Assembly: GCA_030248295.1 (NCBI GenBank)
Contig: JASANH010001726.1
Location: 496,001-560,000, forward strand
Direction: 5' to 3'
Length of the DNA: 64,000 nt
Source of the DNA: Mesodorylaimus sp. YZB2_4
Lineage: Eukaryota > Nematoda > Enoplea > Dorylaimida > Dorylaimidae
The position numbers were made by a program, and so were the translations under genes. Positions 1 through 12,683 of the stretch are shown one piece after another. The notes below the pieces were generated by a model. The model worked only from the letters and a program-made list of their open reading frames with translations. It made no database searches and was not told where the DNA came from. Numbering within the stretch: the first letter of the stretch is position 1; every line of letters begins with the position of its first letter.

Positions 1-208
1 AGGTTTTTAAAGAATTATTTGACCGCTATTGTGGGAAATATGAAGGAACGTTATTGCATTTACTAAGGATAACTAGGGAATAACAAAAGATGGAGATTCG
101 CGTGCGTGAGATGTCTCAATCTCATATTTCCTCACAGTCACCTTTACACCAACGCCACCACGTTCTTAGCATTTGTGAATGGTTTTTATCGCGCGGAACT
201 TCAACTAC

Positions 209-316
209 TTATACCGAATTCGGGTCAACCCGACCCGAAATTTCGGCTCAGAGACTTTCGGGTCGGGTCGGGTCGGGTCGGGTCCGTCGGGTTGAACTCG
301 ACCTGATCCGGTGTCT
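209..316. mobile_element. Short foldback element with CGGGTC-array ends
   Basis: The ends are inverted copies (TTATACCGAATTCGGGTC on the left, GATCCGGTGTCT on the right), and the interior is an array of GGGTC/GACCC motifs that folds on itself. AACTAC flanks both sides (203-208 and 317-322), a possible target duplication. The plan matches hAT-type miniature elements elsewhere in the window but with a different motif. Class assignment is inference. Confidence 0.5.
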
Positions 317-755
317 AACTACTGCGCAACCTCTTTCAGAGGCTAAGAATCACGGATATACAGCTCTTACATACGGTTGCATATTTCCTACACTGATATA
401 CTGACTGCGTACTGACTGAGCGCGCATACTGTAGAAGAATTGGGAAATATACTGGGCTCTTCTACTGTATATCTTTTATGACCGGAATGAGTTAACGCTA
501 ACATGCTGACCTAGCCTGTGTCCCGTGGCAGGTGAACCTGTGTCCCGGTTCACCTGTTTACGTGAACCATCTAATATATTATTTGTGTTGATATGTGCGG
601 ATGCATTTTCTGACCTTGATGACTAGTGCCTACTCAATCTCGAGCTGATGCCCAACCCGGCCGTGCGGCTCTCTTCTAATAGAAACAATTTCTTTTAAAT
701 CTCATAAAACTGCTGTAGTGGGCCATGAAAAGAGAATCAGAGAACTACCATTTAC
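317..755. other. Non-coding stretch, nothing recognised
   Basis: No exon, RNA gene or repeat could be supported here. For the NRF-6-like copy ending at 756 this is intron. The sequence past the splice donor is not similar to the matching intron of the second copy, so the next exon must lie beyond the left edge. Confidence 0.5.
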
Positions 756-3333
756 CTGCATTATAAATTTCTTCAGCAGAACAAGAGAGAGGAGCGCAGA
801 TTCCGAGTTGAATAACTCCAATTGTTTGTGTTGGGATTTCAGCTTTGCAATATTGAGCTATGAATCGGTTCGTGTCATTCTGGGCATTGATCCTGACAGA
901 ACGGCACAATCGGAACGATCCCAGCCAGAATTTATTCCAGTACCAAATGCCTGATGGTCGTCGGCCTTGCGAGTCCAGAACTAAAAAGCAGTGGTGGTAA
1001 ATAGCTCTCATATCCACACACTCATTACGTCGCACAATCATTCTTTATGCTGGAGCAGTTTTTGGTGACAGCAGAGATATAGTAAGATTTCATTATACTC
1101 GTGCAAGAAATTTTTCGAAAGATGAAATCTTTTTCTCCTGTATCTTCTAATGTCATGCCGCACATATGATTTGGCTTGGCAAAACTTTGAAATAGGTCTC
1201 ACCACACTCGTCTTGTCAATGTCCAGCTATTTTTGCGACACCAGTTAAGAAACCGTGGCGTCTGTTTTCCACTGTACATACATGTCTTTTGTTGATTTGA
1301 TCCCACTGGCCTTTTATAGCCATGACCCGATTATTGGGCTTTGTATGGATAACTGCACTGATTTTGATTTTACTGATCCTCATTTTCTTTTACGGAATCA
1401 AGACAATCATGGGTGTGAAGGCGGGTTAAAAAAACTCATAAGCCCGTACAGATTTCACACTTCAATGAATCAGCGCGTTAACTGTAGATGCCTCACGGTC
1501 AACTGCCCAAAAATTAGTACCTGTACCTTGGCTATATTGCATATTGTTCCGTAAGCTAACTTTTTTGCAAGTTTCCATTGCGGTTCTAAAACAGTACCCC
1601 ACGAATTCGTGCAAACTGAAAAGGTCAAATCGATTCCACATAAAGAAAGTGCAATCATAGTATTTTTAAACATGCCTTTCACTAAAAGTTAAAAGTACAA
1701 AACCAAATCCTTGAGCTTGACTATTTTTAAATCAAATAAGAGTCACTTTTGACATTAGGTGTTGCCCTTGCGGATCTGTTTCAGATCGGTTCAAGTCCTT
1801 TGAAAGAACGAGGCGTAATATGTGCCCGACAAATCATGACTGGGACGTCTCTCTGATTTATCAACTGTCTGGAGACACATTCCTCGCGCACAGATTCCGG
1901 TTGCACCGCTCTTTTGAACGCCTGAGAGCAGTGCTATGTAATTTAAATATGTGATATAGGAGGAGACGTCAGACTAGCTGCACCGCGACTACGTAAAAAC
2001 TCTACCGCATACGAGGAATAGAATCGAAAAGTACAAAATATCTCGATTTCTTCACCGAGAAAAACGTAAAAAAGATTCGTCATGAATTTAAGGTCACGTG
2101 GTTTCACTACTCTTTAACGATCTTGCAAGCTACGCAAAATGATTTACGTTTTGAGAAATATGAAATAGGAACTTAAACGAAATTATACTGCGTGTATCAA
2201 TTCTTTTCAAGAAACAATTTTTTGCAGTACCCGTATTTGGTTTTCTTCTATCATTTTTTTCGCGCTCTTGTATTTTTTTGTTGACGCTGAGAAAACTTCT
2301 TGTTAGGGCCTACTTTCCAGAATGAGGAAAAATAAAAGGACTTTTTGCAGAAACACATTTGCAGATCTGTTCAAAATACAGAAACCCCTCACTGCAGTAA
2401 AAGTATCCTCCCACTGCCCAGTCAGACACCCTTGAAAACCTTGAATCCTCTGGGTAACAAGAACGGTTTTAGAGCAGGAATCCAGAAAATATCTATGACA
2501 AGAAAATTCGTCCAACAAGTGGCATTCGAGTATGCCCACTAAAAATGGATCGCAAAGAGTCCTGCTTGAGTTTAGATGATCGGTAGCATTCTAACCATCC
2601 GTCTTATCGTTAGCCTAAAACCCTAAAAGCTCCGGCAGGTTTGATCTATTCGGGCTGTTATGTCCGATTACAGTGCAGCTGGCATTGTTTCAAGGCTTGC
2701 GGAAAGGTGCGCTCAACGAAATGATAAGCTGTCAGGCGAAGAGCGATCGGTCAGACAGGGTCATCTGCGGCATATCGTAAAACAAAATCACCGCACCCTG
2801 ACCTTGCCTTCAGTGAGATTTGACTTGGCTCGACTGAATAAGAGTTCAGGCAGTAGGTCGTCAAAAACTAACAGAAATCGCTAATGAGCACAGCCAGAGC
2901 AAGACAGAAACTGACTGCAGGAGCAAGCATTGGCCCTTACCATGTCTGGGCCATATGTGCTGTTCAGCACAGGTCTCGTTCCCGCATTCAACGAACTTTG
3001 TCCACGTTTTGTAGGCGAATTCGAATTCACGCTTGCAGTCGTTGCTAGCATTGACCAGGCCGAGCGAGGCCACGGATTCGTCCACGTACAGTGATTCGAT
3101 GGCAACCTAAATTATGTCGCGAGGACAATATCGTGAATGAAATAAAGATCCCACGCCTATGGACGTACTGATATGGCTTCGGCATTTGTAATATTCCCGT
3201 CTTTGAACAGGTAAGGCCTTATGTCGGCTCTAGGAGTGGCCAAAAATAACGCGCCTGGCGTCTCTGATGTTTCATTCAACTCGAGACAATCGACCAAGAA
3301 TAATCCAAGAACGAAAATCAAAACGTTCAACAT
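756..3333 (-). CDS. NRF-6-like acyltransferase, copy A, exons 1-3 (3' end outside window)
   Basis: This is the N-terminal part of a nose-resistant-to-fluoxetine (NRF-6) type membrane acyltransferase; family members act in lipid or yolk handling and xenobiotic transport in nematodes. Exon 1 is 3333-3169 (55 codons: ATG, a signal peptide starting MLNVLIFVLG, then an N-glycosylated segment). Exon 2 is 3106-2941 and exon 3 is 980-756. Donors gtacgt, gtaagg and gtaaat, acceptors tttag and ttttag, and phases 0/1/1 keep the frame. Exon 3 holds the Cys-rich NRF N-terminal domain, with LDSQGRRPSGI, WLGS and CAPLSCSAEE motifs. Intron 1 is only 62 bp, intron 2 about 2 kb. Exons 1-2, including their intron, are nearly identical to 16368-16716. 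Later exons must lie left of base 1; whether this copy is complete is unknown. Confidence 0.75.
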
Positions 3334-4150
3334 TCTTTTGAAGCAGGATCCAGTTAGGCGGCTCAACGCCCTGCGAGCGTCGCGTGCCGCATGAATGTGA
3401 TTCTTCAGATGGCGAAACGCGATCACCTTTGCAAGTTCCGTGCATCGCCCTGCGCATTCTTTCGTAACAAGTACGTCGAGAGTCCATGCTCGTTTTGGCG
3501 ACCTATTTAATGGGATTTATTACGAGAGACTAACACTCAACGTCGTCGTCCCTTTCTCACGTACAGTATTTTCACAATACTAGTTCTGTTTGAAAGTTGG
3601 CTGTTTTCAGCGCGAGTTGATAATAAGAGTGTGATAAACGCTAGAACTGTCCCTCTCGTCTTGGCCAACGAGTTATCTCTTTCGTTGACACCTTACCATT
3701 AAAACTCTTTCCAAAATTGAGTGAGCTTTTATGCAGCTTTAATCAAAAGTGGGTGGTACTTGAGATATAACGAAAATTACCATTCGCTGATCAACTTCTC
3801 ACGCAGTAGTTGGTTGGGCGCGGCCCCTACAGTACGCACAGACCGACTAAGGTATGCAGCGTAGAGAAAACCACCATACTTTGTGGATAGGTTCTATGCT
3901 CCATGGATCTCATCGCTGGCATCCCTGGGGCTCATGAATGTATGGTTGAGCAGGTTTTTCTGCTGCTCTCTGTCTCTTGGTCTGAATGGAGAAACTCCTA
4001 TCTCCGTTCACGATTGAATCCTTCTGCGAGGGTGCTTCAGAGTGGACAAAACTTACGCACAGAGTATATCAAAATTCGAAAATTGGCCTCGAAGAGGGTC
4101 TCGTGATTATTACAATGCGCCTACAGTCGCCGCGCTGTCTCTGATGATTG
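3334..4150. other. Non-coding upstream region of copy A
   Basis: It should hold the promoter of the minus-strand acyltransferase. No clear TATA box, RNA gene or repeat was recognised; short open frames look like chance. Confidence 0.4.
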
Positions 4151-5366
4151 AAGGCCCGTTTATACTCACGCCGTGCGCCGGAGCGGGGTCCGTGGCCGGG
4201 GGGGGGGGGGGGAGGGTCCTCGGGGTGAACAAAAGATACTTCAGCCAGGGTCCGGCGGCGGGGTCACCCCGGCCGAAAAAAAGCTAATACGGAGGCCAGT
4301 CTCCCTCGGAACCAGATTATAATTTTCATGTTCATTAGCATGTTCAACCACGAAATATAGTCGTTATCCGGCGGGGGGGTTTCCGGCCGGGGGGGGGGGG
4401 TTGTTGGAGTCAGCAAGTCGTGGTGAAGGGGCCTCCTATCGCGAAACCTGTTGGGTCCGGAGTCCAAGGCCCGGAGTCCGAAAAAAGGGCGTTTCACCAC
4501 GCACTCCGAAAAGGAGTTTTGTTGCTGGAGCGGAAAATTGACACCAAGGAGCAAGATGTGCAGGTTTAGTCGCACTCTACTCGCCTTTGTATGCTGGAGA
4601 GAGGCAAACTGTGAAAGATGCCAATGATGTCTTTTGTAATTTAGTTTTGGATCTTGCTCCCTAATTTCGATTTGAAGGAAATGGCAGTAATATAGCAATG
4701 CACACATAATGTAATTATTACAAATTTTGCAATTTTGAAAAATGATTTTAAAATAGTGTGATAACATTACACTACCCTGCTACCCTGCATGACCCTGCTA
4801 AATGTGCACGTAGGCCACGACAGCAGTTGCAGCGCGGCGGGACGGTTGATGACAAGGAAGATATTAGAAAACGACTATTATTCATATTTCGCGGTTGAAC
4901 ATGCTGTAGTTTTATGACAGTGCGTACTTGCTTCTCGAAAACTAACGATAAGACTAGTATAACAAAGGCTAGGGTGCCCCAAAGATGAACACATGAGAGC
5001 TCATAGTTCGCCCGATCGTCAGAAAATAAATTCATAATCAATGAACTTCATTTCCATCGCTTAGGCTTAAACAGGCAAGGGTTTTTAAAGTGTGTTTTAG
5101 AGTCACGCGAGACTCCAAGGTTTTTGCTCCGAATCGGAGCCATTTTCTGGAGCCTGCACACCATGAAGCGTCTATTTTGTAACTTTCGGTGAGACGCTAC
5201 GAAATTCCATTGCCACCTAAAGGACTCCGGGTGCCGAAGTCCAAAATTTCTGTCTGACTCCAAAATGGTGAAACACTTTTAGCACTCCAATCCGGAGTTG
5301 GAGTCTCCGGATCGGAGCCTGGAGTCGTGGTGAAACAGGCCGCCGGCGTAAGTATCAACGGGCCTT
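4151..5366. mobile_element. 1.2-kb inverted-repeat element with GGAGTC motif arrays
   Basis: Terminal 23-bp inverted repeats at 4151-4173 and 5344-5366 match at 21 of 23 positions (AAGGCCCGTT...ACGCCG). Further in, GTTTCACCACG (4491-4501) and its reverse complement (5326-5336) sit next to many GGAGTCC/GGACTCC motifs on both sides, such as 4457-4480 and 5281-5325. G runs at 4200 and 4391 lie near the left end. No transposase frame was seen, so it is non-autonomous. No target duplication was found. Two nested elements are an alternative reading. Confidence 0.5.
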
Positions 5367-6876
5367 GACACCGGAATGAAAAGTTTTACTGGCTACGTCA
5401 GCCAATCATCTCACGACATATGATTTCGCATCATATAAAGCAATGCAGAGAAAAAATCGATCGGTCACTGTATCATGGTATATGCAAGGAGCTGTACACA
5501 CATATTGTCGAAGCGGAAGTCACTTCCGATTTTCAAGGAAATTTATGGGATTGTCATACGCATCGCCTTCGCGTCACCTGCCAGCTGTGCGCACATACAG
5601 CAGTCCATTTTTCAAAAAAATTTTGTTCGTCGACCAGTGGTTTTCATTTTCAAAATACGTCGTTTCTAGCCTTGGGGGAAATAACAAAATACCGTATCCT
5701 CTAATTTTTCACAAAACAAAGCGTAAATTGCTTTAACCCGTAGTTGGTCGAACTCTTGGGTCCACAGACCCAACGCATGTTATAACACAGGGCGAAACGG
5801 TTTTATCTGCATATCTCGACAACCAGCCATTATTTTGCAAAACCGTTTAGTAGTATCATAGGTTGGTAGGTAGGACATGCTAGTACCAAAAATTATCGAA
5901 ATCGATCAAGCGGTTCTCAAACGGCGGCCCGAAAACCCCAAAAAAGTGCCCAAAAACAATAATAACTTCAATTGAAACATGAATCGTACGAAAGGAAGAA
6001 CTATCTTCTAGCACAGGCATCGTACAGTTGCTACTTGATGCTGCAAACAGTGAGACCAACTGGGGGTTAATGCTTTTCGCATTGCGCGGGAAAATCACTT
6101 TGTGCGCGCACACTTGCCTGGTGATGCTCAGGTGCTGCGTATGACAACGTTACATGAATTTCCGTGAAAATCAAAGTGACCCCCCTGGCCTACTGTACCG
6201 TTTTTACTAGTCTACCCCTACAGAATCAAAAGGTTACTGCCTCTCGCGAATTTGTTAGCCATAGGTTCACATACAAAAGAATAAGACTACTTATATTTTA
6301 ATTTTTCTGACTTTTTTCTAATTTATCTAACATTTTTTAAGGAAGGTACAAAGCCAGCGGTCCAACTCAATCATGCACACAAGCATATCCAGCAATGACA
6401 TAAAGCAATCACCGAATCACATCGACTTTTTGCTGTCACTTTTGGTCACTGCATTAAAAAATATTTTATCAATTTCCAACACGGGCATTTCCACCGCGAG
6501 ATGCAACGGGACAGCCATTAGGAAACTGACCACGAGACACTTGATCATGACAAAATACTGTAAAAAAGAAGCAGATAAGAAAATTTATGGTTTTAACAAT
6601 TCTCAATCAGACTTACAGCTGTCATTGCTGTTTCATAATGCAAAGGCTTGTCGCTGTGCTCAAAAATGTACAATAGCACTTGGAAATGAATCAGACATGC
6701 GCAATAGGTCAACTTGCCGAGGAGTTTGAATGCTTTCCATGAAAGAACGCCATTGATTAAATCTGCAATGAAATCTGCTTACTGGACAGCTTACTGCTTA
6801 CTGTTACTGGACGAGTAAGATAACTGCAATAGCACTAGATTCACAATCAGCAGGGGGCGGTTTCACTAAACCGATC
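5367..6876. other. Non-coding stretch, no gene recognised
   Basis: Open frames of about 60-120 codons occur, but none shows a family motif or convincing splice context. The sequence is AT-rich and unremarkable. Confidence 0.4.
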
Positions 6877-7302
6877 CTAATTTTTGTGCCGGTGCGTGTC
6901 AGAATAGCTGTCATAGAGGTGCCTTATCCGTAGATTTAAGCGCGTCCCGAGACATGTCACATATTGTTTCACAGTAAAAAGGATGACTTGAGACATTTTA
7001 TCAGACATAAGCCGGGCACCAATCACTAATCGAAGTTTGTATTTGAATAATTTTATTATGTCATACGAGGACTCCTTGGCTAAGGCAGGGCTAGTCCACT
7101 TCATATGAGCGCTGTAAAGGAGGCAAATCTGGTTTATTTTATTAGCTTCACCATGGGTTTTATGATGTTGGAATTCTCGTTTTACACACAAATCTGTCAT
7201 GTCAGTAGGCGCCTCTGTGAACCACATCATTTGGTTATTACAAGTCAAAATTTTGAGTCCTACAAACGGATTTTTTTTGTCTTTTGCGGGATTCTGTGCC
7301 AT
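6877..7302 (-). CDS. Hypothetical 141-codon open frame
   Basis: It starts with a true ATG, reads 141 codons and ends with TAG. It is basic and lysine/histidine-rich, with no signal peptide or membrane segment. I do not recognise the family, and a frame this long can arise by chance in non-coding DNA. It is reported only because it is the longest ATG-initiated frame between the two acyltransferase copies. Transcript evidence would be needed. Confidence 0.15.
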   Translation of the reverse strand: MAQNPAKDKKNPFVGLKILTCNNQMMWFTEAPTDMTDLCVKREFQHHKTHGEANKINQICLLYSAHMKWTSPALAKESSYDIIKLFKYKLRLVIGARLMSDKMSQVILFTVKQYVTCLGTRLNLRIRHLYDSYSDTHRHKN

Positions 7303-7881
7303 GGGAAAATACTTGCTAGAAACTTTACCACGCGTATAAGTTTAAATTCATTTTAAGTGTGTCTCCCTCCCCTGTCATGCGCTGTATTTTTCTTAGGTAA
7401 GGAGTAAAATGATGACGATGGCATTCTGTCTTCCCTTGTTGGCCTCAATAACTAAAAAAAGGCGTCAGAATTTTAGTCCAGCTGGAAAAGAGCTGTTATT
7501 ACGGGTCGAGAAAGCTAAGGCAAAGTGCCAAAATCTCAGGGCCCCTAAGATTGGTATAGACAGGCCACTGCCCAAAAAACCTGCCCTTAAGTGCCCTCAA
7601 AGCAGTGACGGCGTGGCAGCGGTGATGGGAAATAAAGACACCAGAAAGTGTGCGTCTTAGGACATGGTAGAAGTCGTCCTTAACTTAAGACAGCTTGGTA
7701 TCCTTGGCTGGGGCACAAGCTGATTGTGAAATGACTTAGGGCTGTCCTAGAATTTGGCCCTGCATTGTGATTTATAACTGTGAAACTGCCTCTAGATCTC
7801 CACGCAGGTAGGCATGAGCTTAAAATGTTTTCACCAACAGTTCGCTGAATTTACTTTCTTCGCTGTCAGAATACTCTGACG

Positions 7882-8024
7882 GGGTGCAAGAAATTTTGAC
7901 TTGACCCTGACCTTGACCAGACCCCAAAAAATTTTGTGGCCTTGACCCTGCATTTGACCAAGGATCAGTCAACCAGGGTTTTGACATAATTCTGACCTAG
8001 ACCTTGAGCTCGTTTCTAATAACG
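7882..8024 (-). mobile_element. hAT-like miniature element (GGTCA-array family), copy a
   Basis: On the minus strand this matches nearly the whole 161-bp element at 31496-31656. It has the same alternating GGTCA/GGGTCA motifs and the same conserved internal blocks (AATTCTGTCAAAACCCTG-like). The ends are degraded. It stops three bases before the captured acyltransferase fragment at 8028. Confidence 0.6.
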
Positions 8025-8027
8025 ATT

Positions 8028-8537
8028 ACACTGTAACTGTCGGCATGTATGAGAATCTTCAAGCAGATTGCAGGACCAGATTTATCTTTCCAGCGGATTG
8101 GTTTTGTCGTACAATTGGCTAAAGAAGAAACAATGCGATGATTATTTAAATTCTAGTTGGTATCGAGCAAAATTTGTTTGTCGGCGTTATATTAGGTAGG
8201 CAGAGGTCACTCTAATCGCTATAGTACTATAAGTAAGAATCCCAGGCGGGTATGGGAGAGAATGCGGTCAATCGGACAAAAGTCTGACGAGCAAGAAGGC
8301 AAGTCTCTCGACTACATCTGCCACTGAAACATCAACCGGAGTGGTAGACATCCCCCAGCCGAGCGAGATCTATCTTCTCCCATTCACAATGGCCCGCACA
8401 CTGTAGAGAGTTACATTCATATCAAATCTGGCTTTATGACAGATTATCCTTCTGCTCCAGCTACTTTGCGATACATACTGTTTTTCCATTCCAGGCTGAC
8501 CCCTCCCTACGCCCTAGTCATGTGGATTTATAGCCAG
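8028..8537 (+). repeat. Inverted copy (510 bp) of part of the NRF-6-like gene
   Basis: This segment is the reverse complement of 10132-10641 over exactly equal lengths. Reading along the arms I saw only two mismatches. It contains an exon fragment (frame MTDYPSAPATLRYILFF...YSQ) plus adjoining intron of the acyltransferase, in antisense to that gene. The open frame ends soon after the homology stops (at 8537). It is flanked by two opposed miniature elements (7882-8024 and 8979-9139). A transcript crossing both arms could form a long hairpin. Confidence 0.9.
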
Positions 8538-8978
8538 ATTTCTATAGCCTGCTAACAGCCCAGCTTTATTGACTACTGCGTGCCAGCGTTATGCCATACA
8601 CAAATCCATGGCATAGCCACTCTCCTTCCTCATTTGTATTTTGTTCATATCCAAACTTGGCTTCATAGGCGCAAGATAGTCTGGCCCAAGCCGCTTACAG
8701 CGTGGTAGAGTACCTTTTCTAGCGGCCAGCATTGAAATTGTTCCGAGCCAATAAGCTGTGCGAGTATTTTTGATTTTCAATGGAGGTGAGCTTTTTTTGT
8801 TTTCCCCAAAGCCTTTAAAAACAGCTTTACATATATTTTTTAACTCGATAAAAATTCAACTTGCATGTGAAATTTTACATAATGCAACGCAGGAAACTGT
8901 CAGCTGAACTAAATTTTCTTGGTGAACAGGCAAACACAGTGAGGGTTGTTGCTGATGCCAATTGATCAATGTCAAAGT

Positions 8979-9139
8979 CAGAGCCAGAAATTTACAATTC
9001 CTCGCCAAGGTCAACTGTCAGGCCAGAAGATTTTTTTGGGGCCGGTCAAGGTCAGGGTCAGGTAAGAAAATTATTTTGAGGGGTCGGTCAAGGTCAGGGT
9101 CAGGTCAGACAGTGAAAAACCCAGGTCATTGGAACACTA
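8979..9139 (+). mobile_element. hAT-like miniature element (GGTCA-array family), copy b
   Basis: It is 161 bp, ends in CACTA, and shares the last 40 bases (gtcagacagtg...ggaacacta) with the copy at 31496-31656. It carries the same GGTCAAGGTCAGGGTCA arrays and lies opposite in orientation to copy a. It sits directly after the last recognisable exon of the truncated acyltransferase gene. Confidence 0.7.
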
Positions 9140-10131
9140 CCCGGAATACTCTGGGTGCCCCAAGCCACCTACAGTAAGAGGCCACTAGAGGGTCAGCACT
9201 GGCGGGTGTGTACAGTTTTAAACTCGAGCAATAAAAGTCAGGCGCCCACGGATCGAACAAGGCTAAGAATTTACCTCTGACCTCCACGTAAAGCCATACG
9301 TATTTTACTGTCGTACCTGCTGTACTCGTACTTACCAGCATTTCCTGACGCGCATGCATAAATAATCCAGACCACGCACAAGGCGAAGACTGCCCTGCTG
9401 ATTCCGGAGTAGGCCGCATTGCCCCAGAAGCCAACGTGGTCAGTGTAATAGGGTATCACTGAGAAGGCGAGCACAAGCAAGCAGAAGGACCAGCAGAATA
9501 ATTTGAGTCTCTATAATAGAGCTCGTGTGTAGTGACTTTATAAATTGGCAATCAAAACATTTTTCGTACCAAACTGTGTTTCCTGCGTTCATTCTTCAGG
9601 TTGAATAAAATATCCCCCAGCAAAATACCTAGCAGGTACGGACCGCATCGAAGCCAAGGCTTCGTATATGGAACTAAAGTTGCTTCCCTATTTTGATTGT
9701 ACCTGAAGTCAGAGAGATAAGCCGTAAATCCCCACATTTTTTGAACGTCCTCTCTTACGAATTGGATAAGCCCTGCAGAAAAACAGGCGGCAGGTTGGCA
9801 TAAGCATAAGCTAGTCCTCGAGCAAGTCCATCAAGAAAGACGAGAATTGCGATCAAGAAATAGGCGAATCGAGGCCGCCTGAAAAGAAAACACCGGCTTT
9901 TAAAAGTGGAGGGTGAAAATCGTTTATTTTTGGCCTTCACCTCGCCAGAGGGATCAGAATCAGAGGAGCCAACAAATACATTTGATATTCAGCAGCCAAC
10001 GACCAAGCGTGTCCCATGCAATTGACAACATGGTAGAAATTATCGATGTAGAGAAGGTTGTGCCACCAGATTCCTTTGCAGTGACCGTCCTTGTTCGGCC
10101 AAAACGGCCCATCAGTTATGTAATAATACAG

Positions 10132-10641
10132 CTGGCTATAAATCCACATGACTAGGGCGTAGGGAGGGGTCAGCCTGAAATGGAAAAACAGTATGTATCG
10201 CAAAGTAGCTGGAGCAGAAGGATAATCTGTCATAAAGCCAGATTTGATATGAATGTAACTCTCTACAGTGTGCGGGCCATTGTGAATGGGAGAAGATAGA
10301 TCTCGCTCGGCTGGGGGATGTCTACCACTCCGGTTGATGTTTCAGTGGCAGATGTAGTCGAGAGACTTGCCTTCTTGCTCGTCAGACTTTTGTCCGATTG
10401 ACCGCATTCTCTCCCATACCCGCCTGGGATTCTTACTTATAGTACTATAGCGATTAGAGTGACCTCTGCCTACCTAATATAACGCCGAAAAACAAATTTT
10501 GCTCGATACCAACTAGAATTTAAATAATCATCGCATTGTTTCTTCTTTAGCCAATTGTACGACAAAACCAATCCGCTGGAAAGATAAATCTGGTCCTGCA
10601 ATCTGCTTGAAGATTCTCATACATGCCGACAGTTACAGTGT
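10132..10641 (-). repeat. Source arm of the 510-bp inverted repeat
   Basis: It covers part of exon 8 and the adjoining intron of the truncated acyltransferase and pairs with 8028-8537. The arms are separated by about 1.6 kb. Because the exon is in its native gene context here, this arm is the likely source. Confidence 0.88.
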
Positions 10642-12683
10642 CCTATAGTAGCTATAGAATGGTCATGAGAGGGAAAAGGTTTGGGAAAAAGCTCCTTTTT
10701 GTAGAACAGATTCTCACAATTCAGGCCACACCTAAGCCTAAATATACTGTAGGCAGTTTGTTCGATGACATCGTCTCCCGCAAGCGCCCATGGCTGACGT
10801 CCTACAGTAGATAAGACTGCGCAGTCCTAAAACAGTCCTAAGAACGGAGAACGTGGATCCACATCAAGTATGGGCGAGGTCCGAATACTGGAAGGCATAG
10901 ATTGTGAGACGTTTTTTCCCACTAGAAACGGAGGGGAAACGACCAAGGTGGGAGAATCGTCACGGAACTGAATTTGGGGGCTCATTTACGAATAGCCAGA
11001 CCATTACAGAGACCACCGGCATGTATGGACATTTTAAATTTCTTTAGTTGGTACCTTATCACAAAGAAGCTATCGACTGCAAACGCTCCCAGTACGGCTA
11101 CTAAACAGCTGTAATTGAGCTTCGTGGTTTCTCGCAAATATCTTTCGTTATCTTGAAAAAAATTTCAGGGATCATACACTTTTGCTAGAAAAAATTTGGA
11201 AAGATCTCAACATACCCGTCCAGTCAATTTGATAGAAACTATGGGTACTCATTACCCAGCAACATGTAAGAAATCTGATGCCATGCAAACAGCCGATTTC
11301 CCCTTCACCATTGTCGCGGCCGCAAAATAGTTTCGCCCAATTTGTTATGATGGAAAATGAGAGCAAAGATTTGGCGAATTTTCCTTAAAACAATGACGCT
11401 TCAAAGTTAGATAGCCAACCTCACAAGGCTGACTGTGGGTTATTCTTAACTGCAGGCAGTATGGCCAAAAACATGATCGAAGTTTCTACTGTGGGCTGGC
11501 AAAACTTGTACAAACGATACTATCTTTTCACATGTGAAGCTGTGCTATGCATGGTTTTCTAGCTCGCTCGACCTGGCATTCACTTTCGGCATTTTCATTT
11601 GTTGCTCAGCCGAACCAAGGCACCAAAAATTAAAAATTTCTCCAACATTTTTTTTTCTCATAGTGCAGTAAAAAGAATTATGTATAGATCGAATCGAGCA
11701 AGAGGCCCTGGAAGTCAGGCTTCAAATTTGGATAATAAAATTTGGATTTCTCCGTTTCTCTGTGGATTTGAAATTTAAATTAGAACTCATTTTTAGCCGA
11801 GGAAAACAAAGAGCCAAAATTTCGAGGAACTACACAAATACCTTATCTGGCTACCTAAGTAGAAATTATACCTCGCTGTTGATTCTTACGCGCAGCGCCT
11901 CTGCAAGGGCATTTTCCAAAAAGGCAACCTTACCTTGAATCCTTGATCGATGGGAACCTTTCAGGAGAATGCTCTTTTTATCACGTTGATCAGTGCCTGC
12001 CACGAAGGATTCGAGCAAAACATAGTCGACCACACTCGCTGTAACTACGATTAATAACAGCAGGATGCAGCCAATTCTAAAAAAGAGACTTATTGCCTGG
12101 TTTGAAAACAATCGCTAGAAATCCGTTTACATGGCAGCCATGGCGTAAACGTCTTTTGTCAAATCGGCGGGCTCTCCGCGACAGGAGACAGAAAATGTGC
12201 CGATTCGGGTCAAGTTGTTGACTAAACGGAGAAATTCTGTTGTCCACAGTTTTTTAAGTTGGATAAATTAACCATTTACCTGCATTGTATATTTCTTCAG
12301 CAGAACAAGAGAGAGGAGCGCAGATTCCGAGTTGAATAGCTCCGATTGTTTGTGTCGGGATTTCAGCTTTGCAATATTGAGCTATGAATCGGTTCGTGTC
12401 ATTCTGGGCATTGATCCTGACAGAACGACACAATCGGAACGATCCCAGCCAGTACTTATTCCAGTACCAGATGCCTGGTGGTCGCCGACCTTGCGAGTCC
12501 AGAACTGAAAAGTACACACGAAATTAACACAAGGTGGTAAGGTGGCAATGTTTTACGACGTCAGAGATACTGTAACATAATATTCAAAGCTACGAATGAC
12601 GAATGACGCACTGAAAACCTATTTTAGAATTTCCTAATTGCAAGCGGCAGATTTGAATGAATTTATTGTTGAAATGTTTTCAT

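Noticed and set aside
4190-4400. G runs as G-quadruplex regulatory sites
   Set aside because: They lie within a decayed repeat element and next to homopolymers that are also assembly-prone; no regulatory context.
10641-11054. A missing exon of the acyltransferase between AVDSFFVI and the RLTPPY segment
   Set aside because: I read the whole stretch on the minus strand and found no frame resembling the expected SG...YLHR segment; the exon 8 border was left open instead.
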